Positions 10,905 through 20,537 of a stretch of 64,000 bases of DNA are shown in pieces. The position numbers and the translations under genes are program-made. Under the pieces are notes generated by a model, which made no database searches, was not told where the DNA came from, and saw only the letters and a program-made list of their open reading frames with translations. Numbering within the stretch: the stretch's first letter is position 1; the number at the start of each line of letters is the position of its first letter. This DNA is from Thermothelomyces thermophilus ATCC 42464 (lineage: Eukaryota; Ascomycota; Sordariomycetes; Sordariales; Chaetomiaceae): assembly GCF_000226095.1 (NCBI RefSeq), contig NC_016474.1:496001-560000 (forward strand), given 5' to 3'.

Positions 10905-11349
10905 CCCCAGAAGCTTCCGCTGCCACCGCCGCCGCAGCCTCCTCACGTTCCACTCGCTCCAACTCCTCCACACTGTCGATACCCCGAGCGATAGCCCTCA
11001 TCATCTTCTCAAACCACATTCGCTTCTGTTTCCGGAGACGAAGGACCCGCTCCTCAGCAGCCATAAGCTCATCCTCAAGTTTTTGATGCTGAGCCGCAAT
11101 AGACCGAAGCTGAGCAGGAGAAACGCCAAGAACGTCACAATTCGAACGCTTGTTGCGAACGCACTCTGCGCATCGAGAAGAATCGCTTTTCGAAACCTCG
11201 CACGAACTAAGGCCTTTGGACTCGCACGGCGTACAAGGACGCATCGTTAAAAGATTATCCGAGGAGAGAATCGCGGCCAGGAGATGGTTGGCACGAAGAG
11301 TCGACGCAGCAGGTTTAGATTTCGACTTCTTTCTCACACGATCAGCCAT
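10711..11349 (-). CDS. Antisense ORF of the chromovirus: Zn2Cys6-like cysteine cluster plus coiled coil
   Basis: A 212-residue open frame on the minus strand begins with ATG at 11349, 133 bp inside the 3' LTR, and ends within the 3' part of pol (194-bp antisense overlap with the end of pol). The start is basic (MADRVRKKSKSK). Six cysteines at 39, 42, 50, 60, 63 and 71 are spaced C-x2-C-x7-C-x9-C-x2-C-x7-C, close to the fungal Gal4-type rule (x2, x6, x5-12, x2, x6-8). A heptad-rich helix (about 79-145) follows, then a Ser-rich tail. Zinc cluster, linker and coiled coil is the layout of fungal binuclear-cluster regulators. That it is a real gene and DNA-binding is inference: nothing here shows expression. 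The frame stays open upstream into the LTR without another ATG. Confidence 0.55.
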   Translation of the reverse strand: MADRVRKKSKSKPAASTLRANHLLAAILSSDNLLTMRPCTPCESKGLSSCEVSKSDSSRCAECVRNKRSNCDVLGVSPAQLRSIAAQHQKLEDELMAAEERVLRLRKQKRMWFEKMMRAIARGIDSVEELERVEREEAAAAVAAEASGVTASSSTPSRLSADFGQLWDAVYPEVPLDPSLLADFGLVSGSSLSVGQGSSGGTAEVSRGNSGS

Positions 11350-11481
11350 CTCGACAACATCGTGGGAAGGCAAAGGAAGGAAGAAACTGGGAAACGCAAT
11401 TACGTACAGACAGGGGATGATGGCGCTATTTGAAACGGACCGGAGTCTTTCGAGGACGAAAGACCTGAAGGAGGGGCATCG

Positions 11482-11895
11482 TGTCACGATTTGGCTGCAT
11501 AAGGCGACCCGGCAAGGCGCACAGAACCAATCAGGAACCACAAGACCTAAGGACCAATCAGGAAGTGATCGCAGTGATCGCACTTCGATCAAGACGAGCA
11601 CTTGGGTAACGATCGCAGGATCGCAGCAGCGATCGCACGATCAAGACTCAAGGGGGAGAGGACAAGGAAATTGTATATAGTCACTCGTTCTGGCGAACTC
11701 TGGGAGTTCACCAGTGGTAACAATCACAATCACAGTACTCATACCAAGCATTGCTGATTACTGTGAGAGACAACTCTAAGTGTTGTTGTGAACCCTTTGG
11801 CTTCACCGAATCCCTCAGACGACCTGCCTGCTTGTCCCGCTTCACCCACCTCCGTCTGGACCCTTTCAGAAGCAGTCTGAGTTGGGTTCGTCACA
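11482..11895 (+). repeat. 3' LTR of the chromovirus
   Basis: 414 bp, same sequence as 4384-4797 by eye, including the GATCGCA cluster and the TATA-like box. It is followed directly by the GAAAA duplication. Confidence 0.95.
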
Positions 11896-11900
11896 GAAAA
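11896..11900. repeat. Right target-site duplication GAAAA
   Basis: Perfect copy of 4379-4383. The next ~250 bp (11901-12150) are RIPed, with a somewhat GC-richer patch at 11955-12130, and cannot be assigned; they may continue the element into which the chromovirus inserted or be the damaged 5' part of the LINE. Confidence 0.9.
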
Positions 11901-12149
11901 TTACAAGAGTCATATAGAAGAGTGCCTTTTAACTAATATATACATATATGATCTAGGTAGGGCCTGGTTAGGCTCCGGGTCAGGCGCTAACCGGGCCTTG
12001 GCCGCGTATCTACTGGACGAGTTACGAACGAGTAACGAACGCTCTACGGACCTGTAGGGCGTGTAGGAGTAGGGCGGGGTAGGTCCATTCCGTGTCCGGG
12101 TAAAGCCTGGGTATTGTCTAGCCTAGGTATAGCCTGGGCCTATAATACT

Positions 12150-14898
12150 TTAATAGGCTTATAAAGGCCCTTGAGGAGATAGCTTTGGTCTTAGCTCTAG
12201 TAAAGAAGGCTAATATAGGTAGTAAACGAGCTTGATAGTGGATAAAGGAGGTTTAAGAGGCCTAGAAGAGGGCTAAGGAGGTAGAGAGAGCCTATAAAGG
12301 CTCCCTAAACCCCTATATATGGGAGGCACTTTAACAGGCCCTATAAGACTAGGTTAAGACTATTATAGCTATCAAGACTAAGAGTTAGAGAGCTATACTA
12401 TAGGAGGTAACTGACCGGCCGGACTTACTATAGAGGCTAGAATGGTAGGTAAGGCTATAAAGCTACCTACTAGTCGACCTTCTAAAGCTTCTAGCCTTTA
12501 AAGGAAGGCTTATAACCTACTAATAGAAGGTTAGAGTCCTGGTCGATAAGTTCTTTCCAAACCTAGAAGTAGACCTATTAGATATTAATAATCTAGAACT
12601 AAATGACTATTAGGAGCCGAAGTTCGAAATAGACTAGGAGGTTATAGTAGGTAAGGTTAGGGTAATATTAGCTAGAGCGGCCCTATAGAAGGCCCTAGGG
12701 GAGGACCTCCTCTTTATAGGCCTATTAAAGGCCTATAGGCAGCTACTTTACTAGATACTAGCTAAACTAGCCTTAGAGAGCCTATAGCTTGGCTATTTCC
12801 TAGCCTAGTTTAAAAGGGCTAAGATAGTAGTCCTCTATAAGCCTAGCAAACCCCTATAGGCCTACTTTACCCTAGGTAGCTATAGGCCTATAGCCTTCCT
12901 ATTAATAGTAAGTAAGGTACTAGAGGCTATAGTTACCTAGAAGGTAACGGCTATTATAGAGGCCTATAGGCTTCTCCTAGCCAAGTAGATAGATAACTAG
13001 GAATATAGGTCTATAGAACTAGCCATTCGGCTTATTATAGCCTAGGTTTAGGAGGCTTAGAGGTATAAGGTAGCTACCTCCTTTCTATAGCTCGATATCT
13101 TAGGGGTTTTTAATACTATTAACTATACCTAGCTACTAGCTATTTTATGGAGCTAGGGCTTTCTAAAGTGGTTAGTAGTCTAGGTCAGGGAGTGGCTATA
13201 GGATAGGGTAGCTATCCTTTACTTCGATAGCTAGGAAATAGAGGATATAGTGGTAAGGGCCGGGATCCTATAAGGGTTACCCCTCTCCCCTATATTATTT
13301 ATCCTCTATATAGCCTCCCTCTACCAGGCTATTCGTTAGGCTAGCCCTATAGTTAGTTTAATAGGTTTTACTAATAATACTAACCTCCTAGCCTTTAGGA
13401 AGGCCAAGGAGGCCTATAATGGTTAGCTATAAAGGGCCTAGAAGGCCTACCTCTAGTAGGTAAAGACCTAGAGTATAGCTTTTACCCTAGAAAAGTATAA
13501 GCTTATTTACTTTAATAGGGGCTAGAAATAGTAATCACAACTACTAGAGCTCCTATAGCCTAGAAGGGGTACTACTATTATAGCCCCTTCGAAGTCGGCT
13601 AGATTCCTTAGGGTCTAGCTAGACTAGAGGCTATAGTAAGGCCCTTACTATATAAGGGTAGCTAAAAAGCTAGAAACCTAGGAGTTTACCCTAACTAGGC
13701 TTACTATAAAGACCTAGAGCCCTGGCCTCTTATAGGCCTATAAGGTCTATACTAAGTATATCTATAATGCCCTAGCCTATAGAGCCTTAAACTTGCATAA
13801 GCCTACTAAGCTAGGGGGTAAGCCGGAAGGCCCTATTAGGGAACTATCGAAGGCCTGGTATAAGGCCCTTTAAGTGGTTACCAGGGCCTATAAGGCTACC
13901 CCTATCTAGTGCCTCGAAATAGAACCCTAGGTACTACTCCTTGACCTTTATCTTAATAAGAGGCTAGCTAACTTTAAAGCCAAACTTGACTAACCACTCT
14001 TATAGACTAGGGTAGGGCTAGGGGCCTCCTAGGTCCCTATAAGGGCTCTTATCTAATAGGCCTATAATAGGCTGAGCTAGAGGTTCTAGAGGAGAAGGGC
14101 CAAGGCAAGGGGCCAGGAGCCAAAGCCTATAGCCCTAGAGGTAGCAAGGTTAATAGTCTAGCAATAGGTTTAGAAGGGCTATAGAGGGGGTTAACCCTCC
14201 TAATAGACCTTATGAAGAAGGCTATAGGCTATGGAACTAGCTATATTAGCTAGCTAGAGTAACTATTAAAGGGCTAACCAAGCTAGTAAGAAGATATAAT
14301 ATATATTAAATAAGGACCCTTTATACCTAGTTTTTATAAAGGAAGGCCTATAAAGGCACTAGGGCCTAATAAAGGCCTAGAGCTCCCTATTAGTATAGGC
14401 CTATATAGGGGCTATTAGCCTCTATAACTTCCTTTTTAGGGTTTAAGTCCTAAGGGTTAGTACCCCTTACTATACCTATAGCTAAGGGAGGGAAACTATA
14501 GAGCACCTAATCATATAGTACCTAAACCTACTAAGAAGCTAAACGTAGGAATCCTAGGAAATATGGTCGTAAAGGGACCTAGACCTCGTCTTATAGGGTA
14601 TAGGGGCTTGTAACTATCGCTTAGCAAGGAGGGTTCTATAGTAGCTAATAGACCTAGGGAGGCTCCTAAAATACCGCCTGACAAGGAGGCTAGACCGGAA
14701 GGGAAGGCCTTTATAAGGCTATTCTAGCTACTTCTCCTTTTCTTTGTAGTGTATTAGTATTCTGGATTAGGCGTTAAAGGCGGGATAGAGGTTTTTATGC
14801 GGCCTATTAGGTACGGTTTCCTTTGTATATAATTAGAGAGGCTCTAGCATACTCATTAGTATAGCGGTATAGGACTAATAATAATAATAATAATAATA
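12150..14898 (+). mobile_element. RIP-degraded LINE (Tad1/I-like), 5' end unclear
   Basis: TA-rich, CA/TG-depleted DNA. On the plus strand, in broken frames, conserved LINE reverse-transcriptase blocks are visible: the YRPIA-like block (about 12883), the finger/palm block corresponding to LDxxGAFD (about 13100), the GLPLSPILF-like block (about 13276) and the FxDD-like block near 13368. Further on there is a cysteine/histidine-rich segment (about 14465-14530) like the end of fungal LINE ORF2 RNase H regions. The element ends in a (TAA)n tract, the usual simple tail of this group. No apurinic endonuclease domain was recognised upstream, so it is either 5'-truncated or too decayed. Stop codons and frame breaks occur throughout: it is a fossil. 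Confidence 0.8.
14876..14898 (+). repeat. (TAA)n 3' tail of the LINE
   Basis: Seven to eight consecutive TAA units at the 3' end of the LINE. GC content and CA/TG use return to normal within about 100-150 bp to the right, marking the edge of the RIPed block. Confidence 0.75.
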
Positions 14899-15306
14899 TT
14901 AATATCTCTATATGTATTACCCGCATTATCAATCGGGTGGTATAGTTTAAATCTATGTATCTTGAAGTATATAGCTATCTATATGTGTGTATCGTGTGTA
15001 TAGGTGGTGGGCTGATATTGGGTGCTGAAGCTTTTTGCTGGCTCTATCTGGCCGTCAAATTCCCCCGGGGGTGCGACCCCGCGCGTGCCCGACCTGAGGG
15101 GACAAGGCGTTTGGCGGCCACAGCGGCCCACAAGCTGTGCGTGATAAGCTGCTTCTTCCCCCATCCCAATGAGGGGTGATAAGGATGCCCCACTGAAAAA
15201 AGTCCAAAATCCACAAATTTCAACTGGCGATTTGTTTGCGGCCCCATTGCGTTCGGCTCAGGGAACTGTACCACGACCCTCGTTACGCGCCGGAAACTGC
15301 ATCACA

Positions 15307-16800
15307 ATGTCAAAGCGAATGGCAGACGAAGATAACACCGGCCCACTCAAGGCCGGTGGGCGTCCCGACGCCATGGACGTCGACGAGACGCCCGCCGACA
15401 TGGGCGAGTTTGAGGACGAATTCGAAGACGAATTCGAGAGCGAGGACGAGATTATTGAAGCTGGCGTCGACGGCAGGCCGGACGCGGAGCGGGAGGCTGA
15501 GGAGGCAATGGACGTGGACAATGCAACCCCGGGAACCTTCATTGTCGGCAGGACGAAGCTCGAGCCGGGCCAGACCCTCTCCCCCGACCCGACAACCTAC
15601 CGCATGCTTCACAACCTAAGCACCCCGTGGCCATGCCTCTCCTTCGACATCATCCGCGATGGTCTTGGCGACAACCGGACTGTATACCCCGCGACCATGT
15701 ACACGGTGGCCGGGACGCAGGCCGACAGCGCCAAGGCCAGCGACAACTCCATCATGGTCATGAAGTTCAGCGGCCTCAGCAAGATGCAGGGCAGTGACGA
15801 GGACGAATCGAGCGACGATGAGAGCGATGACGAGGACGCGGATCCCATCCTCGAACACAAGAGCATCCCGCTCAACACCACGACCAACCGGATACGAGTC
15901 CACCAGACTCCTTCCCAGGACCCCTCGAAGCCCCCAACCACCCTGACGGCGGCCATGACCGAGTCGACCAACGTCTTCATCCACGATATCACACCCCACA
16001 TCACCTCTTTCGATACCCCTGGCACCATTGTCACGCCCCAGCAGAACAAGCCGATCTGCACCATCCGCGCGCACAAGTCGGAAGGGTACGCGGTCGACTG
16101 GTCGCCTCTCCACGCCGCCGGCAAGCTCCTGACGGGTGACAATGACGGCCTCATCTACGTCACGACACGGACCGACGGCGGCGGCTTCGTCACGGACACG
16201 CGCCCCTTCCAGGGCCACACATCCAGCGTGGAGGAGATCCAGTGGAGTCCGTCCGAGGCGTCCGTCTTCGCGTCCGCGTCGAGCGACGGCACCATCCGCG
16301 TGTGGGACGTGCGCAGCAAGGGGCGTAAGCCCGCGCTCTCCATGCAGGTCAGCGACGTGGATGTCAACGTCATGTCGTGGTCGCGGCAGACGACCCATCT
16401 CCTCGCGTCCGGCGACGACGCGGGCGTGTGGGCAGTTTGGGACTTGCGGCAATGGAAGCCGAGCGCGGGTGCGGCCGCTGCGTCGAGTCTGCAGCGACCG
16501 AGCCCGATTGCGAGCTTCAATTTCCACAAGGAGCAAATCACCAGCGTGGAGTGGCACCCGACGGACGACAGTATCGTGGCGGTATCGGCGGGAGACAATA
16601 CGGTTACGCTCTGGGATCTGGCGGTGGAGTTGGATGACGAGGAGAGCAAGGACACCGCGGGGATACAGGATGTGCCGCCGCAGCTGTTGTTTGTGCACTA
16701 CCAGAACCTGGCAAAGGAGGTACACTGGCACCCGCAAATACCGGGCACGCTGGTGGCCACAGGTGAAGAGTTTAGCATCTTCAGGACAATCAGCGTGTAG
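15307..16800 (+). CDS. rrb1: Ribosome assembly protein RRB1/GRWD1-like WD40 chaperone
   Basis: 497 residues, single exon. In yeast Rrb1 and human GRWD1 this nucleolar family binds newly made ribosomal protein L3 and delivers it to 60S pre-ribosomes. The start MSKRMADED is followed by a very acidic N-terminus (about 30-60), a CAF1C/H4-binding-type segment (about 80-115, with PWPCLSFD), a second Asp/Glu/Ser patch (about 160-180) and WD repeats filling the C-terminal half (for example VWDVRS, VWDLRQW, LWDLAVE). Length and acidity fit the family. An upstream in-frame ATG at 15169 would add 46 residues without acidic or WD character, so I chose 15307. The gene sits only about 400 bp from the RIPed LINE. 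Identification is firm; the L3 role is transferred from yeast. Confidence 0.93.
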   Translation: MSKRMADEDNTGPLKAGGRPDAMDVDETPADMGEFEDEFEDEFESEDEIIEAGVDGRPDAEREAEEAMDVDNATPGTFIVGRTKLEPGQTLSPDPTTYRMLHNLSTPWPCLSFDIIRDGLGDNRTVYPATMYTVAGTQADSAKASDNSIMVMKFSGLSKMQGSDEDESSDDESDDEDADPILEHKSIPLNTTTNRIRVHQTPSQDPSKPPTTLTAAMTESTNVFIHDITPHITSFDTPGTIVTPQQNKPICTIRAHKSEGYAVDWSPLHAAGKLLTGDNDGLIYVTTRTDGGGFVTDTRPFQGHTSSVEEIQWSPSEASVFASASSDGTIRVWDVRSKGRKPALSMQVSDVDVNVMSWSRQTTHLLASGDDAGVWAVWDLRQWKPSAGAAAASSLQRPSPIASFNFHKEQITSVEWHPTDDSIVAVSAGDNTVTLWDLAVELDDEESKDTAGIQDVPPQLLFVHYQNLAKEVHWHPQIPGTLVATGEEFSIFRTISV

Positions 16801-18860
16801 GCGTTTGCGGCTTGAACTGGTCGACGGCAGCTTATGGCGCCGTGCTTTTAGAATTTCCATTTCACCAGGTTTCTTCTGATGGATAATTATGAATGAACCC
16901 AAAAAATCAATCCAAGCCCTTCCGCGGACGAACCTGCCATCACCGATCACATTTGCCATTCATCCTCTGCAACCGTTTTCTCAATAATACCCACTGGGAC
17001 CAAACCCACGCAACCATGACCAACGAAAATACGCAGCCCAGTTCCTACCCTTTACAGTCCACCGCGTTGGGTAATTACATCCCGTAACGTCCTACCAACT
17101 AGGCCCCTCAAGCACGCAACCGAACAAGCAACCATGTCCTCTGCTCATAAAAATTCAGATCCTGGACACCCTTTTTCTGCACCTCAACGCCTCGAAAGGA
17201 CCAAATTCCCAGCCGACTTTCCGCGCTCGACAATGCCAGTAACTCTACTGTTACAAACCCGAGAGTTCTAACGTTACTTGACCCGGACCTTCCTAGACCT
17301 TGAATTGTTGGAGACCGATTCAGAGTCGAAATTCAGATCGAAGCGAAAACCAGAGCGAAGAGCGGACCGGTAAAAGAGCCTCCAAGAAATTCGGGGCAAC
17401 GGGCAAAGACGATCTGAAGCTGATGCTTGAGCTGCCGCTCGTCTCGTCTCGTTTCGGGGGTCGATGAATGATGTGAAGCAATGCGTACCTTCGACGGCTG
17501 TGGATGCCGGTGCGATCAAGAGAGCTTCATGTTGGTGACGGTAATGGATCTTAAGTTCATCATGCCATGTGTGGATGGGTGCCTCTAAGTGGATGGACGA
17601 AGCGAACATGCCGAAGATGCAGCGGCGTGTGAAGATCTCGGACAGCAGAAATGGACAAGGGATCTTTTTCGAGTACAGGAAGTTGACCGGAGAGATGTTT
17701 CATGGCCCCTTGGAAGTATGGTACGGGCGAGATGGCGTGGAATACAAAGTCACCGTGATGGCGATGCCGTTACTCGAATGGTGGGACTGACGGACTACGA
17801 CTCCTCACTCCGAAAGCGAGTCTGGCCGACTTACCGTCGCGAATGTCGGGTGCTGCTGCGTCCTGCATGTCAGCCAGCGTTAGCGACCACGCCGAAGCTT
17901 ACCGGAGGACATGGTGTCGCTCGCGGTCCGAATCGCGTCGTTCGCTTCGCTTCATGCCCTGCGCGGATCCACGTCAGGTGTTGCCAAGAGTGTGGTGCGA
18001 TCGATCATCGGAAGTCTTGAGTATTCCTCGACGCCGCGGGTCGGCTGTCGTGATGGGAACTCGTGCATCGAGTCAATATTCGTCTGTTGTTCATCCTCTT
18101 CATTTCGAGGTGACATGGGCGAGTGGGCGAAACGGACATTGGAAAAGGAACAACAAGATTGTTCCGCTTCGTTAAAGAATGGAAGGAGGTTTGAAGAAGA
18201 AGCTTGAAGATGAAGACAATGGGGTGACATACACAGGTTGGCCTTCAATATGTAATTACCCTATCCGTGGCGACTTGGAGATAGCGCCCCATCCAGAAAG
18301 GGGTTCGTCATGATGGAGTCAAATATGAGGGGGTGGCACCAAAGCTACCACACAATTGGCAGATCAAGAATCAATATCGTAAGCAGGAAGACTGCTGGTA
18401 ATTAATGGAGATGTCAAGTGCAGGATCACGATCTCAAGCTGTTGAAGTGTGCGTACTTTGTCCAGTGTGATGCTAGCTGTAGTACCTTGGATATACCTAT
18501 TTTGCCCCTCCAGTGGAGTGAAGCAGATCCGCGCCATAGACATAATTATACGGGACTCTGAACATGATTGCGGGGAGGGTCTCAACCTCACAAATGCCAG
18601 AGACAGAATCTGTCAAAAATTGACGGAACATTATGGAGCATGACACCCATCCACTTGCACAAACAGATATTTACGGCTTGTTCTTAGATGATCAGGCAAG
18701 GGACAGGGTTCACAGTTTAAGTTGAAAGAGTGAGACTAAGAAGCTAGAGACATTCCATTGCCGCAGAAAGCGCCTCAAGAGTCAATTGTAATAAGATTGT
18801 AATAAGTAATCTCGCCTGTCGTACTAGTCAAAGTCCATTCCAACTTGGGGACTATAATGT
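16801..18860. other. Intergenic, no supported gene
   Basis: About 2.1 kb between convergent genes (RRB1 and GH43). Open frames of up to 143 codons (for example 17589-18020 plus and 17274-17609 minus) overlap one another in several frames, lack recognisable domains and have no credible splice connections. I see no RNA gene here. Confidence 0.6.
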
Positions 18861-20537
18861 TCACAGAGGCTGCATCTGGAAGCTCTTGACCTTGACTTCG
18901 CCCCCAAGCTCCTTGGTGGCAAAGTTGAAGACTCCGAACCTGTAGCCCGTAAAGTATTGCCAAGTATTGCTCATCGAGAAGGCCGGGCCAAGACGGACAA
19001 AGGTCTTCCCGCCGTCCACACTGTACGAGAAAGTCGTGGTCCTTGCCGTGTTGGTCCCGAACGCGGGCGTGATGTCGGCCTCGATCCGGAGCCAGACATC
19101 CTGCGTGCTGCTCAGGGTCGGGCCCGTCTCGGCCACCCTCCCGGTCGAGACGGTCGTCCAGGAGCTCAGAGCCAGCTCAAGGCCGTCGACTACGACGATG
19201 GTGGCCTCGTCCCCTTGCTTCCACACGCCGATATACGCCGCCGTGTCCCGGAACAGCACGGCCCCGGCCCGGTCGCCGTCGCGCATCCTGCTGACGTCCA
19301 GCCGGAACGTGCCGCTCGACTTGGGGCCCCTGATCCTCCGCGTGAGCGTGTTCCTGGCCGCGAACAGGTCCTCCGTCACCGTCGCCGCCTGCAGCACCAG
19401 CCCGCCCTCGTCCCCGCCCGCGAGCGCGAAGCGGGCCGGGTCCGGGTTGTGGTTCCACTCCCAGTGGTGGCTCAGCCGGCCGCCCCTGAACTCGTCCAGC
19501 TCCCAGCCGTCGTCCGGCACCGTCTTGCCCGTCTCCACGGGGACCGGGTAGCTGGCGCCCCAGCCGCCCTGCGCGTCCGTCACCACCTCGGGCCACCCGT
19601 CGTCCGTCCAGCGCAGCGGCGCGACCACGGGGATGCGGCCCCCCGGGTACGCGTCCATGAAGGCGACGTAGTACCAGCTGCGGCCGTCCGGGGTGTCGAC
19701 CATGCCGCCCTGGTGGGCGAAGCCGGCGTTGGAGAGGGGCCCGTTGATGCGCGACACGAGCTCGCGCTGCTCGTACGGGCCGAAGGGCCCGGACGTCGAC
19801 CGGAGCACCCACTCGGCGTCGGCCGGCCGCGTCACCAGGATGTAGTAGGCGTCGCCGACCTTGTACATGCGCGAGCCCTCGATGGTGGTGCCGGCCGGCG
19901 GGGTGTAGACGACCCGGGAGGAGACCTCGGTGAGCCCGTCGTCGGACAGCTCGGCGACCTCGATCTTGGGGTTGCCGTACGCGATGTACATCTTGTCGTC
20001 GTCGTCGATCAACAGGCCGCTGTCGTAGTAGCACCGGTCGATGGGCGGGTGCGGCTCCCAGACCCAGTCGGCGGGGTCCACCTCGCCGTCCCTGTCGCCC
20101 GCGCGCGTGCCGGAGCTGGTCCAGATGTACGTCTTGCCGAACTCGACGCAGCCGTACCAGTAGAACTTGTCGTTGGAGGGCCGGTACCGCAGCGTCGACG
20201 CCCAGATGCCCTTGACGTAGCCGGCCGGCGTGCCGCCCGTGAGGTTGTAGCGGTCCCCAAAGTTGAGCGTCGGGACCGAGTGGGTGACGGGGGTCCAGTT
20301 CACCAGGTCGTACGACTTGAGCACCGGAGCCCCCGGGGAGTAGGCGAACGTGGAGGAGGAGTAGTAGAAGGTCGACCCGACCCGGAACACGTCCAGGTCC
20401 GGATAGTCCTCCCAGAGCACCGGGTTGTTGAATTCCGCCGCGCGAGCCTGAGAAGCCGTGTTTCTTACGGCAGCGGATGTGGCACTGCCGCTCAACAGTG
20501 CAAGGAGGGCTATGAGATCGTTTAGGCGCCCCATCAT
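18861..20537 (-). CDS. Secreted GH43 glycosidase, probably alpha-L-arabinofuranosidase
   Basis: 558 residues, single exon, with a signal peptide (about 1-22, hydrophobic LIALLALLSG core, SATSA-like cleavage region). The N-terminal five-bladed beta-propeller shows the three GH43 acidic residues in context: Asp47 in YPDLDVFRVG (base), Asp172 in CYYDSGLL (pKa modulator) and Glu220 in TIEGSRMY (acid). A C-terminal beta-sandwich follows (about 345-558). Length and two-domain build match fungal GH43 arabinofuranosidases that remove arabinose from doubly substituted xylose units of arabinoxylan; beta-xylosidase activity is the alternative. It acts outside the cell in hemicellulose breakdown. It stands alone without a carbohydrate-use cluster. 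A TATA-like box lies about 217 bp upstream. GC content is high, like the neighbouring coding genes. Confidence 0.92.
   Translation of the reverse strand: MMGRLNDLIALLALLSGSATSAAVRNTASQARAAEFNNPVLWEDYPDLDVFRVGSTFYYSSSTFAYSPGAPVLKSYDLVNWTPVTHSVPTLNFGDRYNLTGGTPAGYVKGIWASTLRYRPSNDKFYWYGCVEFGKTYIWTSSGTRAGDRDGEVDPADWVWEPHPPIDRCYYDSGLLIDDDDKMYIAYGNPKIEVAELSDDGLTEVSSRVVYTPPAGTTIEGSRMYKVGDAYYILVTRPADAEWVLRSTSGPFGPYEQRELVSRINGPLSNAGFAHQGGMVDTPDGRSWYYVAFMDAYPGGRIPVVAPLRWTDDGWPEVVTDAQGGWGASYPVPVETGKTVPDDGWELDEFRGGRLSHHWEWNHNPDPARFALAGGDEGGLVLQAATVTEDLFAARNTLTRRIRGPKSSGTFRLDVSRMRDGDRAGAVLFRDTAAYIGVWKQGDEATIVVVDGLELALSSWTTVSTGRVAETGPTLSSTQDVWLRIEADITPAFGTNTARTTTFSYSVDGGKTFVRLGPAFSMSNTWQYFTGYRFGVFNFATKELGGEVKVKSFQMQPL

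Larger units (their letters stand above)
4384..11895 (+). mobile_element. Whole-looking, young Ty3/gypsy chromovirus (7.5 kb)
   Basis: The element has two 414-bp LTRs starting TGTCAC and ending GTCACA, which are identical by eye. It is flanked by a perfect 5-bp duplication, and has long gag and pol frames with protease, reverse transcriptase, RNase H, integrase and a C-terminal chromodomain in that order. A purine-rich stretch precedes the 3' LTR (about 11467-11477). Base composition is near balanced, quite unlike the TA-rich fossils on both sides, so RIP has not touched it. Identical LTRs imply very recent insertion. Gag and pol lie in separate frames, as is common in this family, where pol is made by recoding. 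A third open frame runs antisense between pol and the 3' LTR. No breaks were seen by eye. I could not place a convincing tRNA primer site after the 5' LTR. Confidence 0.95.

Noticed and set aside
15616-16959. 447-codon minus-strand open frame
   Set aside because: Antisense to RRB1, no domain, Arg/Val-rich shadow.
18957-20525. 522-codon plus-strand open frame
   Set aside because: Exactly antisense to the GH43 gene, Arg/Pro/Ala/Val-rich with no domain: a GC-driven shadow.
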